A stretch of 64,000 bases of DNA from Alisma plantago-aquatica (Eukaryota; Streptophyta; Magnoliopsida; Alismatales; Alismataceae): positions 886,363,835 through 886,427,834 of the forward strand of contig OY856410.1 of NCBI GenBank assembly GCA_963693085.1, read 5' to 3'. The notes under the pieces were generated by a model. The model had not been told where the DNA came from. It made no database searches and saw only the letters and a program-made list of their open reading frames with translations. The position numbers and the translations under genes were made by a program. Below, piece by piece: positions 1-12,655 of this stretch (positions within the stretch are counted from its first letter, which is position 1; every line of letters begins with the position of its first letter).

Positions 1-973
1 TGACCGGTTCACTGGATAAACTGATCAGCTCATGTCCAGTGAGATGACTGGTTCACTCTGGTGAATCGATCAGTTCATTTTCCCAAACGAGTAGTGTTGG
101 ATTTTCCCAGTTTGTGAGATGAAAAAAAGATTTTTTTCATTTCACTTGTTCAATTCGATTGGGATGAGAATTAATATTTGCGTTAATTAGAAACAAATAA
201 GGAAAGACAATTAGAGGCAAGTCTGGGAAGTAAAATGACCGGTTCACTAAGTGAACCGACCGGTTCACACTCCCAACTGACTATTTCACTAGTGAACTGA
301 TCAACTCACCTTTCTAAATGACCGTTTCATTTTTGAAATGACCGGTTCGCCTACTGCAATACAAATTATTCATGGAAATTCCGAACCCTTCTACTCCCAC
401 ACAGATTGGGAACCCTTACCATGTCCTCTACTATAAAATAGAGGGGTACAGGGGGCTTATCCAAAGACACAACTTAGAACATCAGTTGCTCTGTAAAGTT
501 GTTGTCCTCTCTGGTTGTGGTAATCGAGAGAGCCCAAGCAAGTTCTACCCATCCATGGATGAACAGTGAGGGAAAGACAACTGTAGAAAAGCAACTGGCT
601 GTGGTAGAGTGTGTCGGTGACTAGTATGCCAACATAAGGGGATGACTCCTTCTAGTCTATCCTTCAGGATGACTAGAGTTCCCGGTAGTCTGTGTAGACT
701 ATCTAAAGAGGTGGGAGAGTTCATCTGCTCAAGAGGACGATAGTCAACTGCAGTCTGGGTCAAGACCAGGAGCTGCATAGACGTTGTCGAAGTTAGGTGG
801 TTGAAGACCACACTATCTGTGAGGTATTGTCACTGAGCAATCCTCAGGACCAGGTATATCTCGCTAAAACAATTCTTCCCATTACATAGATGTTTATGCA
901 ATCTGTTGGTTATGGGTTTATGGTCAAGTAAAAAATTTGTTTCCGTGACCTACTCCGACCATGTAAACCCCAA
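1..973 (+). repeat. Left LTR of element A (3' part only)
   Basis: This is the 3' portion of a roughly 2.15-kb LTR; the missing 5' part lies before the window. It aligns with 7012-7981. A TATA-like TATAAAATA lies at 432-440, followed by GAGGGGTACAGGGGG-type sequence that is also conserved in the right LTR. Upstream of the TATA box, bases 1-350 hold many short dyads of the type GACCGGTTCAC ... GTGAACCGACC. The end is followed four bases later by a primer-binding site. Confidence 0.85.
432..440 (+). promoter_or_regulatory. Putative TATA box of element A left LTR
   Basis: TATAAAATA sits at the LTR position where transcription should start, with the dyad-rich U3 region upstream and the primer-binding site about 540 bases downstream. 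The right LTR has lost part of the motif (near 7437). This is a call from motif and position only. Confidence 0.55.
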
Positions 974-976
974 TAG

Positions 977-991
977 TGGTATCAAAGCCAC
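977..991 (+). other. Primer-binding site of element A (initiator tRNA-Met type)
   Basis: TGGTATCAAAGCCAC follows the LTR end. It differs by one base from TGGTATCAGAGCCAC at the same place in element C, and it matches the complement of the 3' end of plant initiator tRNA-Met, the usual primer for Copia reverse transcription. Confidence 0.85.
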
Positions 992-2345
992 ATGAATACT
1001 CTATGTTTTGGGATAATTGATATGATCAAATTTTGGTTTTACCATCTTTATTTATTGCATACGGTGTGAATATTTAAATGACTAATGAGAATATCCAATT
1101 AATACCACATGATCCCAAACTAATATATACATATATGATATGGTATATATGAAATTGATATGTGTCACCCTAAAATGGTTTTGATGGTAGATGTGTAACA
1201 CGGTTATAGCCTATAAACCCTATGTGCATGTGTGTGGTTGGTTATGGTATTTTGCATCTCGGTCTGCACACCGAGCCCTCTTCTTCTATTCAGTATGTCA
1301 CTCGAGATAACTCGAGATTCTCTTCTACCTTTGCTCCCCTCGAATGTAACTCGAGGTTTCACAAAGATATATGTAAAAGTAGGACAATTTTATTTATTTT
1401 TATGAAAAAGACTAAAAGATCGCTTGATGGACCGAGACGACCGACTGAGGAGCAATTGGTGGGCTGATGAGGAGCCTAACGACCCAGCAAACTGACCATC
1501 TAGAGGAGCCAAATGATCGGTTGGTGACAACCAACTGACCGGCCAGGAAGCGAGTCGATCAGTCATAGGATGAGCTGATCAACTCGGAATGGCCTAAGCA
1601 TAGATCTTCATCAACAATAGGTTGCATGTGATGTAGACCTTAGATGACCATAGTTCTTTGTGGCTCCAAGGAACTACAATAGGATGGCCATAATCATTAC
1701 TTTATTGTTATTGCATGTTTTCATTTGTGGGATATAACATGTATATGATACGTACTATATATGTGGTGATTGGATACTTATATGCATATATAACCATATT
1801 AAAACCCCTCAACAAAATATTAAGTTTAAGATGCCTTCCAAAAGCAACACACATGAAAAAATTGATCGACGAAGTGTGGGCACGCCTAGCATGGTGCACC
1901 GTCTATCTCGTGGAAGTGTGATGGTGAATATGTGGGTCTGCACTAGCAGGGTGCATATTCATTGTGTTGGCATTTAGGTCAGACTTAACAAGGTGACCTT
2001 GATAGGATCAAGCACCTTGAGGCACAAAGATGAACATGGCAAGGAATTGTGCATGACATCTATCAAGAGTTGCATATGATGTAATTGGAAATAGTTGCCT
2101 ACCTGAAAGATTCTAGTTGTGGGTGATAGCCCTAGCTGATCCATAACTTAGAGGAAGTCATGATATTACTCATTAGAAGGTTGCACACTGTAATCTTCTG
2201 AATTGATGGTGAGGGATATCAATTTGATCAAAATAGTGGGACTGATAATAATTAAAGACCTAATTAATATCGTCAATTTTCAAATCAAACTGAATCAAAA
2301 GAGTTTTGGATTAAAATTGCAAATTTCCTTTTTTTTGTAGAATAA
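992..2345 (+). other. Untranslated leader of element A
   Basis: About 1.35 kb lies between the primer-binding site and gag with no plausible coding frame. It aligns with 57600-58964 of element C, including the stretch around CTAGCATGGTGCACCGTC and a second block of CGACCG/CGGTTG dyads at about 1433-1600. The leader of Angela-type elements is typically long; packaging and dimerisation signals would be expected here, but none can be named from sequence alone. Confidence 0.6.
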
Positions 2346-3212
2346 ATGGCTACCAACAACAACCACTTTTCATTGCGATCGGTCCTTGAAAAGGACAAGC
2401 TAAATGGGAACAAGTTCCATGACTAGTTTAGGCCATTTAGAATTGTTCTCACTCAAGAGAGAAAGATCTATGTCCTAGATACACCAGATTCAGATGAACT
2501 TGCTCCCACTGCACCAAAGGCTGAAAGGGATGCTTACAAGAAGCTTACTGAGGATGCCATTGATGTGAAGTGTTTAATGTTGTGCTCAATGAACTATAAG
2601 TTGCAGAGACAACATGAGAACATGGATGTCATTGAAATGGTTCAACATCTCAAGAACATGTATCAAGACCAAGCACGATAAGAGAGATATGATGTCTCCA
2701 AGGCATTGTTCAAGTGTGTCATGACAGAAGGAGATCCAATAGGTCCTCACACACTCAAGATGATTGGGTATGTGGAAAACCTAACTCGACAAGGATTTCC
2801 TCTGAGCCAAGAGTTGGCTACTGATGTGATACTGCAATCATTGCCAGAATCCTACAGATAGTTTGTGATGAACTACAACATGAACAACTTTGACAGGGCA
2901 CTGACAGAGTTGTTGGGCATGTTGAGGACAGTTGAGGTACAGATGAAGAAATACAAACCCAAATTTGTGATGATCGGTAGAAAGAAGGGAAAGTCTAAAG
3001 GCAAGGGCAAGGGAAAATCATGTAAAGGTTCTGATGCTAGCCAGCAACCTAAGTCATCTTCAACTCTCAAAGCTAAGGGAGGGGTGAACAAGGGAGGCAA
3101 ATGTCACCATTGTCATGAGCCAGGACATTGGAAGAGAAATTGCCCTCTTTACATAGATGAACTAAAGAAGAAGGAGGGGATGGAAGTCTCCACCTCAGGT
3201 ATTATAAAATAA
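2346..3212 (+). pseudogene. gag: Gag (capsid/nucleocapsid) of element A, interrupted by stops
   Basis: The frame opens with ATG at 2346 (MATNNNHFSLRSVLEKDKL) and continues to TAA at 3210-3212, about 288 codons. It has a Copia capsid core (UBN2-like), a Lys/Gly-rich basic stretch (about 2985-3035) and one CCHC zinc knuckle, CHHCHEPGHWKRNC, at about 3103-3144. Gag packages the element RNA into cytoplasmic virus-like particles, with the knuckle binding RNA. In-frame stops (after KFHD, after QDQAR and after ESYR) break the frame; the first looks like TGG to TAG. The last 115 codons are still open. Its importance here is that it shows what the family gag looked like, since element C has lost it. 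Confidence 0.8.
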
Positions 3213-5824
3213 ACTTTAAATTCTTCTTTATCTTAGGTATATGATACCAAGATATAGATCTGACATATATGATGTGCAAGATCTAAAAAGAAGTGATGGC
3301 CTTTATGAAAGGACCAAGAAAGAACACTCATCAAAATTATAGAAAGTGTTGTTGCCATAGATAGTAGTACTTGTAGTTTATTTCAACCCAAAGGGCATGT
3401 AATAGAGTTATGAACTGTTATTTAATTTTGCCAAATAGAAACATTTTATTTTTGCATCTTGTAATGACAAGGATGTTTATCAATAAAGTTTATATTTCAA
3501 ATTCAAAAATATGATCTTTTATGGCAATGCATTATGAATCTTGTGGTACTTAGTATGCATGGGATAAATTAATAATACCTAAAAGTTGTTGATGACTCAA
3601 ACAATAAATTAGCATTATCATCTAAACAAATGAGAAATTCATCTCTAGGTTGCATGTGATGGATAAACTAGACTCTCTTGGTTAATGAACCATTAAAAGA
3701 TATGAATGTCTTGTTTATTGGGCATGATGACAAGTCAAGCTTCACTAGATGTAGTGGGAGAATGACTATCCTATTAGGTATAATACATATTGATGTATAT
3801 ACATACCTATTGGAATAAATGCTAATACTTCACATATGGTATTTAATGAAATACCAATATGAATATCTTGAAATGTTCAATAGTATCATAAATGAAGAAC
3901 AAACTTGGTAAAAGTATTAATTCTTTGATATGATCAATGAACGAGATACTTAAACCAAATGTTTGAGGACCTTGTGAGTAACTATGATAGTGTATCATAG
4001 AGATCTCATGATTAAGGCATAGTGATGTCTAAACCAAAGAAGGAATCATACTCTAAATAGTAAGAGCATGATCATCAAACAAATAATTAATCTAGAATTC
4101 TTTTAAAGAACATGCTATACACTAAATAAATGTACAAAAGAAGATTAAGAATCACAAGTGTTGTTGAATCTCAAATTCCTTATGTAACAGATACACCTCA
4201 TATATCTAGTAGAAAACACCTTGAGCTTGATGGATAACAATATCCTACAAACTCAAAGGTGATTAATTGGTCATATGATGATGAGCCAATAATCTATCTA
4301 GATGATATTGAGGAACTAAATTTTCATTTATGTCTTGAAGCTATAAGATTCAAAATGACTTCCATGTGAACCAAATAAGGTATGACCTTAATGGAAGCAC
4401 CTATAGGGATAAAACCCATAAGTGATATTGAGTCTTAAGTGTTAAGACTGACATGGATGACATTTAAAGAAAGGATCATGCTTGCTATTAGAACTTGAAG
4501 ACTATGAAATTTGGCATATGAATATTAAAAATGCATTCCTAGAAGGAATAACATGAGGTTGTGTATGTGACACAACCTGAAGGGTTTTATAATTTTGTAA
4601 ATGCAAATGTAGTATATAAGTTACAAGAGATTAATCAATATTGTTGATTAAACAGAAGCATCTCAGAACTAGAGTCTTTATTTTGATTATATAGTCAAAA
4701 TGGTTTGACTGATATATTGAAATAAAGAAGGGATATGTGATTACAAAGATTTAGTGGGAGCGTATTCATTTTCCACATTATGATGAGGAATAAAACAAAA
4801 CTGGTGTGGAAATACCTTCTTCAAGGAATAAAGAGATATAACCTATGTGATAGGAATAGAGACCTATAGAGATAGTTCTTGAAAGTCTCTTGACCTGATA
4901 AAGAGAGAGCATACATTGGTAGTCTGTGATGAAGGGTTCAGTATGTAGAGATTTAGTTGGAGAAAAACTTGTTCATAATACATGGAGTTAGTCTCTCAGA
5001 TGCCTAGTGTCCCAAATTCTTATGAATAATAGGAACACATAAGTAGATGCCTTGTGCATTCACAATTCGATCTATCTATCATGTATGTAATCATCCCATG
5101 ATCTTGTATGTATTGGAAATGACAAGTAAATATATATGCATTTATCATCTTGTATGTATTGGACATGATAATATGATATGCTCATCCAGTTATCTCGTAT
5201 GTTATGGACATGATGAGTGGATGTCTGTCTACTTCCAGTGAGAGTCACTAAAATACCATAAAGAACTTATTTAAGTACTTATGAAGTATTATAGGATTAG
5301 TTCTATGGTAATAAAAGTAAGAGTTGAGTGTAAATGGGTTACACTGATGCAAGCTTCCAAAATGACAGAAAAATGATCACCAAAATATAAAAGTTTTATT
5401 CAATTATAAAGTGAACAAGAGTTGTTAAATGGAAAAGTTATCAGTAAAATTAAAAGGAAATTTGATTCTAAAAGGAATGTTGAGTATCCTTATGTTATGA
5501 ACAACAGATGATACTATATGGATCTAGAAGCACATACAGATGAACTTATAGATATTCCAAGCATTGATGACAAATTCAAGATACTAAGTCGAACTATGGA
5601 GATAATTTTTAGGCAAAGGAATATCAGATAGCATATTATGGCAACTCCATCTCATTTGAAATGTCATATAGTGAGGAGATGTGAAACATGGAAATATATA
5701 GACGAAAGAAAAATGTTGCTAACTCACTGGATTAGCACTAGTACAACAGAAACGTATGGGACATGTTTAGAGATCACTAAGAATATGATTCAAAGGTGAT
5801 TGGCTCTAAGTCCAAGTGGGAGTC
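3213..5824 (+). pseudogene. pol: Remnant of Copia pol of element A (protease, integrase, RT, RNase H debris)
   Basis: No long frame survives, but DNA-level similarity to the pol of element C runs in the right order: pre-integrase segment near 3715-3760, integrase near 3890-4010, reverse transcriptase near 4465-4600 (the stretch for ATGCTTGCTATT and AACCTGAAGG), RNase H near 5337-5380 and the 3' end with the polypurine tract near 5813-5823. Stops, small deletions and AT drift are everywhere. At 2.6 kb it is shorter than the 3.7 kb of element C, so there are internal deletions. It is non-functional. Confidence 0.75.
5813..5823 (+). other. Polypurine tract region of element A
   Basis: CCAAGTGGGAG immediately precedes the right LTR and matches the same position in element C (62908-62919). 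This is where second-strand cDNA synthesis would be primed. Confidence 0.6.
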
Positions 5825-7981
5825 TATTGGTATTTATGCCTTGAGAGCCAATCATATGATGATTGGATTGGCATACGTCATGATATATTTGATAAATATC
5901 AAAGGCAAGCTTCCAATTTATTCTAGCTCAATCGATTATGAGATAAATGATGGAGCAGAATGAATGTCTAAAGAATGACAATATTAAATGACATATGTCT
6001 TCTGGTTGAGGACCTGAACAATCAGATCATTCATATACTAAGAGTATGCACATTCTTGTTATGTCCCTAGCCAGATGTCATTGTGGAAGGTTGATAGACA
6101 ACAATGACACATCAAGACTAGAGCGTGTGTTGGTTGATGACAGTGTCTCATTAGTCATGATATATGATATCAAACCCAGCACATAGATACATGTTATAGA
6201 ACAATGTATTGGACAGACCCACCATGAGAGTGATACATGGAACCATGACATGGTAGTCAGAGTCATTTCTCATAGTGATGGTGGTGATTGTGATTCTTAG
6301 ACTTGAAATCACTACACTCGTCGAATGTGATTGGGTGCACTTTGACATCATCAAATGTAGTCCTGAAATATGGGTTGTTATAATGGTGATGATTGGGTGG
6401 CTTTGACACATGAAATAGACTATGAGTGATAGATATGGGATTTGTCCCTCCTAAGGGAGTATGATGTCCATGCCACTTGATAAGTGAGACTGAGAAAGAC
6501 ATGCACATGCACATGTGAATCAATATATGATATTGATGTCACACATATCTCAGACAGTTTTCTCTAGTTCAAGAAACATGAATGAACATTGAAAGATGAC
6601 AACTCCATGCCTTGAGTTCATTCAGGATATCAGAGACAAAGGAATTATACTTTCACTAAAACACAAATCACAGATTGTAGGATTGAAAGTTGTTCTCCAA
6701 CTTTGCTTTTTAATTGGGTAGCACTTGAATAGGCACCACTCTTTGCTTGTGATGTCATAAGCTAGTTATGGACATTCACTGCCAATGTGAAATGGGACCT
6801 ATAGGGTCACACACAAAGGATTAACCTAGAAGAGGAGTTTATCAATAAATGATGTTTGGATTGATTACTAAAGTGTTTAGGTACTCAATCAAATATTCAA
6901 TCAATAGACTTGACTCAGAATCTTCAAGTTCAAGTGCTCAACCAACTGATTAGAATATCAGATTGATTGAGAATTGAATTGACTATGTTCTGTACAACCT
7001 GGACCACCAGCCGACCGGTTCACTAGGTGAACCGATCGACTCATGGCCAGTGAGATGACTGATTCACTCTGGTGAACCGATCAGTTCATTTATCCAAACA
7101 AGCAGTGTTGGATTGTCTCAGTTTGTGAGAAAAAAAGGGTTTTTTCATTTCATTTGTTCAATTTGATTGAGACAAGAATTAATATTTGTGTTTATTAGAA
7201 ACGAATAAGAGAAGTCAATTGCAGGCAAGTCTGGGAAGTGAAACGACCGGTTCACTAAGTGAACCGACCAGTTAACACTCCCAACTGACCGATACACTAG
7301 TGAACTGATTAGTTCACCTTGCCAAACGACTGTTTCATTTATGAAACAATCGGTTTACCTGTTGCAATGAAAATTATTCATGGAAATTCCAGACCCTTCT
7401 ACTCCCACACAAATTGGGAACCCCAACCCTGCCCTCTACTGTAATAGAGGGGTACAAGGGGCTTCTCCAGAGAAACAACTTAGAACATTAGTTTCTCTAC
7501 AAAGTTGTTGTCCTCTCTGGTTGTGGTAATTGAGAGAGCCCAAGCAAGTTCTACCCATCCAGGGACGAACAATGAGGGAAAGACAATTGTAGAAAAGAAA
7601 CTAGTTATGGGAGAGTGTGTTGGTGACTAGTACACCGACAAAAGGGGATGACTCCTTCTAGTCTATCCTTCACGATGACTAGAGTTCCCAGTAGTCTATG
7701 TGGACTATCTATAGAGGTGGGAGACTTCTGTCACTCAGGAGGATGACAGTCAACCGTAGTCCGAGTGAAGACCAGGAGCTGCACAGACGTCGTCGAAGAG
7801 AGGTGGTTGAAGATTGCAGTAGCTGTGAGGTATTGTCATTGAGAAAGCCTCAGTTCTAGGTATATCTTTCTAAAACCATCCTTCCCATTACATAGATTTT
7901 GATGCGATCTGCTGGTTATGGGTTTATGGTCAAATAAATTTTTTGTTTCCGCTGCCTACTTTGACCATGTAAAACCCAACA
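5825..7981 (+). repeat. Right LTR of element A
   Basis: A 2157-bp LTR. It begins TATTGGTATTTATGCC, compared with TGTTGGTATGTATGCC in element C, so the canonical TG has mutated, and it ends ...AAAACCCAACA. The stretch 7012-7360 is rich in GACCGGTTCAC/GTGAACCGACC dyads. It ends directly against the Tekay-like LTR B2. A minus-strand open frame at 6263-6523 is homologous to frames in both LTRs of element C. Confidence 0.85.
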
Positions 7982-10900
7982 ATGGACACATGGCTAACCT
8001 AGTAGATACCCTCCCTATTTCATGCAAATGATCCCTTTGGACCCCCTCTCTCATCCTTTCTGTCTAGAGATCACCCCCCATGGTTAGTTGGAGACGAAGG
8101 TGCCCAAAATAAACTAAGGTGTCTAATCTCCTTGCATGTGTGACTAGGGTTCTGACCTATCCTCCTTTTAAGCTTGTAGAGCTTCCTTTGCTTGTTCTTG
8201 ACCTAAGCAAGTAAGTTCTCTACTCTATCCTTCGTTTCCCTTCCTGTCCTACCTCCTTCCTCCTTATTCTAGGCCAGAATCATGGTATTTCATGGTAGAT
8301 CTTGCTCTAGAGTCTAAAGAACCCCTTTTTCTTGCTTCCTTGACCTAGGGTTTGCTTCCTCTTTGGAGAAGGAGTTAGATTGGTCGAGTGGAGAGCACTA
8401 AGATAGGGTTTTCTTCTCTCTTCCTCAAGCTTTCTTTTTGTTTGGAGCTTCATCTTCTTCCTAGAGGTGAGTTTTATAACTTTGTTCGCATTTATTGCTT
8501 ACTACTACCTTGCATGCACATGTTCTTTCTTTAAAATGAAGTTCTAAGCATAAAGATACTACATTTGTCTAGGGTTTAAGCTTAAGTGATGTTCCTTTTT
8601 TATCTTAACACCACAGATGAACCTTAAACCTTGTGCATGTACCTTACTTGGTACAGGAAGCCCTAGTCCTTTCTTTCATGTCAGAAAATGATGGTCCTTT
8701 CTATTTAAACGATGGTCATAATTAGGGTGTTTGAGTTGTTTTTCTTCTTTCTTTGCAACTCAATGGTTTGTTCTTTATTTCTATTTTGCTTGGCTATCTT
8801 ACAACAATCGATGGCCATGGTTTAAGTGTTGTTTGGGGTTCCATATTGAGCATACAACTGATGGTCATGTTTTCCCCTCCACAAATGATGGTTAGGGTTA
8901 CCACATTGATGGTCTTTGGTGCTTACATATGTTGGTTCAAATTGTGGTTCTTTTGGTTCAACAAACGATGCTTTCAGTTTGGTTTTTGGATTTGTTCCTC
9001 TACCTATTTATGAAAACGGATGGCCTTTGTGACTTCATAATGATGGTTTTATTGACCAAGGATCATCTAAGGATGGGGATCTAGGTTCAACACTCAATGG
9101 TTTCAACTAATGGCTCTTCTAACTTCATGATCTAATGGTACCCATATGTTCCACAACCATTGGTGGCATTGGGCACCACAACCGATGGTGATCCTATGTG
9201 TTACAATTGATGGTAGGTCACATTCCCACAATCGGTGGTGTTTACTTGAGTTGTCAAACGATGATGCTTCTTATGTCTCCAACTGATGGTGTTCTTTGGA
9301 TTGGTAAACTATGGCTTGAGTAGGTTAAGTTGATGACTTATCTAGGTCAAAAACGGATGGTTTCTCTAGATGATTTGCTCAAGGTGTTTTCTTGAGTTGA
9401 AATCGATGGTTAGACCTATTTACATCTAATGGTCATGAGTGAGGTTTCTAATGTGATGGTTTAGTTTAGAGGATGTAGAATCGATGGCTCAATGCCCATA
9501 AATTTTGTAGTCTTACCTTTGTTGTCGTATGAATATAATCGATGGTCACCATAATGAGCCGATGAGTAACCCTAATGTAGCATAATTGGTTACAACTAAC
9601 CCTAATACCATTAAGTGATGGCAATTTACCATAATCAGCCTTCTTGAATGATTACTTTGATGATGGAATACTCCCTTAATCATTGCTATAACCCTAATAT
9701 ATTTCTATATGAACATCATAGTTCCTTACCATGCTAAACTTACATGTCACATGTATAATGATGGTTTGTTAAGCCTTGTTAAAGGATTGGAAAGATAATG
9801 ATGATCTTGTAGGGAATAAGAATAATGTGATGGTTGTTATGACCCTTGGGCATGGTTGAGATGTTATGGAGACAAGAATTGTAACCCTTGAATGATGTGG
9901 TAAGGATTTGTATCCTATGGTGGTATGATGACGAGTAAGTCTCATGAATGGAAATGAAATAGTACCATCTGGTGTTGCCATTAAGAATTATACTTCATAA
10001 AATTTATATCTTCTAGAGTATTTATACTTATATGCTTGCTAGAATGAATTAGGGTTTGTATGTCCACTTGTTTGATGTAGCCTTAATTCACACAATTGTC
10101 ATTAACTAATCAAGTGAAACCCTAATCATGTAGTGCCCTATGTTGTAGAACCATTTTTAGTGTCAGAACTTGCTAGATGGTGAAACAAGTATTCCTAAGG
10201 GAAACTCAGAGTGCACACTGTTGAGTATGTGAGGTGCAAGTACCTCTGTGTCCTTGTTATCTTGACTCCACAATTTTGGAGGGTGATTGTAGTCAGGCCT
10301 CAAAGTGAGAATGACTTGTATATGTGATATGTTTGAGGACGGTTGTGGTTGTACCTTGGTGGCAGGGTTTTTGTATACCCTGGTGTATAGTGACATGACC
10401 TGTACCAAGGGCATACTGGGTGGTATCAGCTTGAATATATGTTGTTGTTGGAAGTTTGACTGCTATGTCAATGCATTAGACCTGTTCTTACTGAGCGTGG
10501 ATGAGAACTTAGGATTATGTCTCTCCTAGATCTTGTATGGAAGTGATTCAATTTTGTAGTGGTCAGTTGCACTTTTAGTAGTATGAATCAAACTCTCCAA
10601 GACTTAGTGAAAAATGTAATACATCTGTGTATTATATCTGTTAGGGTTAAATGCAATTCAAATTGGTTTTTAACCCTTGACTCGTCTCTTATACTTCTAG
10701 TTGTTATATAATGCAATCAAAGTAATCAACTATTAGAAGAGATAAATTTATTTGTTTCCTTCACATACTAGGTTAATCATGCATGTTTCTATGCTTATTT
10801 TCTTAACTTGCTTTAGCTTGCTTAAAATTCTTAACATGTTTACCTACTTAATTTAATAACCTACTAAAATCAATAATAGTTGTGGAGAGTTATATTTCTC

Positions 10901-11410
10901 GATGGGCATTTGTCTCACCTCGTGGGTCACCACATATTTTTAGGTGGTCATCGACGACATGGTCAAGATCGTCTGGTTGAGGAGGAGCATCTTGGATATC
11001 AGTATATGTTGAAGGTTGGATAGTAGTGGTTGTTAGTAGTTGTGGTAGTAGAGTCCTAGTGTCATCCCTATACTCTCAGGTCCAGACATGGGATGTATTC
11101 AGTAGATGATTTGTATATCAATGCATGGCTTTTGGTAGTATGCATGTGGTTGTATATATATGGAATGTACATATAGAACAACATCTCTTTTGTATACATG
11201 TTGTGGTGGATGCCACTAGAATCATGTGTACATACCTGATATAGTATATGATCTCATGGAAAGGTTGGAACCTTTATGTACATGTTTCAGAACATGCATA
11301 TGATGTTTATTCAATTTCAATTATTCCATTTTTTGACTATATGGTTGATTAGTTGTTGATTGCATGTTTGGTTTTGAGTAATCTCGTTTAGTGTGGTGTT
11401 GGTCATCACA
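7982..11410 (+). repeat. LTR B2: Tekay-like Gypsy LTR, left end cut by element A
   Basis: The right part parallels the LTR of element B feature by feature. There is a segment with GGTGAAACAAG...CCTAAGGGAA (near 10179), the GGAGAGTTATATTTCTCG block (near 10885) with GTCTCACC and a CATATTTTTAGGTGGTCATCGA stretch after it, then CTCTCAGGTCC (near 11080), and an end in ...GGTCATCACA at 11410. The next bases, GAAGT, belong to the minus-strand Copia element F. No primer-binding site follows, so this is either a solo LTR or the right LTR of an element whose body was lost. The left side near 7982 is not a recognisable LTR start. Confidence 0.7.
8753..9640 (+). repeat. Degenerate GATGGT-type repeat field in LTR B2
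   Basis: The hexamer GATGGT or close variants (GATGGC, GATGAT), often preceded by AAT, ACT or ATC, recurs every 20-50 bases for about 0.9 kb. No exact unit survives. It occupies the place that the 25-bp minisatellite has in the LTR of element B. An 86-codon frame at 8753-9013 is probably chance. Confidence 0.55.
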
Positions 11411-11431
11411 GAAGTACTCACTACCTCGCCC

Positions 11432-11436
11432 CAAAA
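11432..11436 (+). other. Left target-site duplication of element B (CAAAA)
   Basis: CAAAA precedes the TGTAACATCC start of the left LTR and is repeated at 24497-24501 after the right LTR. The unoccupied sequence occurs once at 27262-27266. Confidence 0.92.
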
Positions 11437-12126
11437 TGTAACATCCCTGACCTGGGTTATGAATTAACCCTAGGTGTTTTGCCTAAGATAAGTAATTAAA
11501 TCCTTGTGATTATATTTTGGCATGTAATTAAGTTCCTAAGGAACATACATTTTCATTTATGTCCATTTTAAACAATGATTGTAGTATTGTTTGGTAATAC
11601 ATGGACCTATGTGCAAATTACCCAATTAGAGGGGTTAACTTGCAAATTACACAGGTTAAGATGTTCCTCTAATAAAGAGACATCATATGAAGGAATATGA
11701 TGAGGTATGATGGATTTCCCAAGTTTGGGCACCAAGGTGCAGCTTGTGGAGCAATCCTTGTGCTTAAACCCTAATTTTGGTGTAAAGTGCAATTTACCCA
11801 AAATGTGGGGTGCAACTTGTGCTATACGTCTTCTAGAATATCTTTTATGACTCTTGACATCATTTAGAGAAGAAAGGATGAGAGGGGCGCTTCTATTAAA
11901 TAATTGGATAAGAAGGATGACCTTTGTAGTGAAAACACCTAGTATGAGTAAGAAGACCCTTCATATATGTGCCTTAGTATGCATGTTGGTTTTATCTACC
12001 CTTAGATCTTGAGTTTTGATGAGATTTGCATAAGATTATCATGCTTGGACGTGCCTTAGAAAGAATAAGGGACTTAGATGAGAAATCTATGTTTTAGAGG
12101 TCCTTATGGTGGAAAATAACCTAAAG

Positions 12127-12133
12127 TATATAA
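12127..12133 (+). promoter_or_regulatory. Putative TATA box of element B left LTR
   Basis: TATATAA within AAAGTATATAAGCC is preserved in the right LTR at about 21143-21149. It lies about 700 bases into the LTR. There is no transcript evidence. Confidence 0.6.
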
Positions 12134-12655
12134 GCCTAGTTCCTTGTGAAAACAACCAAACGTATTCCCTTCACTTCCTCACTTCTCATCTTTCTCAACC
12201 AACCAAGGCAAAGCTATGGAGCTCAGGGAAATGACCAAACTGTTCTAAGGTAAGAAAGCACCATCTTCTAGCTTGAATTCATGGGGGAAATCCTTGTATA
12301 AGGTTGGTTTCATGGTTAATTCACTTAGCTTTCTCTTCCTAGCCGATCCTTCCCAACCTTTCTTGAAGAAACAACATTGGATGACCTGTGGAGCTCAAGC
12401 CACCATTAAAGTTTCGAAGCTTGGAAGCTTGGCGCTCTAGGAACAACGTTTGAGGCGGGTTTTATAACTCTACACCTTGCTTTGTTATGCATACTTTTAT
12501 TCTTGCAAATAATAGTTAGTTCTTCTTCTTCCCCATCTTTCTTTGCACTCTTGCAAGATTTTTTGTGAAGAACAGACCTTGGTTTCAAGGTTGAAGATGA
12601 AGGGCGTTAATACCTATGTTGGTCCTTATCCAACTTCATCAAACGGGTTCACACT

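Larger units (their letters stand above)
1..7981 (+). mobile_element. Element A: old Angela-type Ty1/Copia retrotransposon, left end cut by window
   Basis: The order is 3' part of left LTR, tRNA-Met primer-binding site, leader, gag, decayed pol, right LTR. Bases from position 1 onward match those from 7012 onward, which identifies the two LTRs. The pol remnants are alignable piece by piece to element C downstream (for example the pre-integrase segment near 3715 with that near 59810, and the RNase H start near 5337 with that near 61885), so A and C belong to one family. By eye about 14% of bases differ between the LTRs over the first 170 bases, and pol is full of stops and deletions, so the copy is old and cannot move by itself. 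The Angela (BARE-like) assignment rests on the better preserved pol of element C. Confidence 0.88.
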
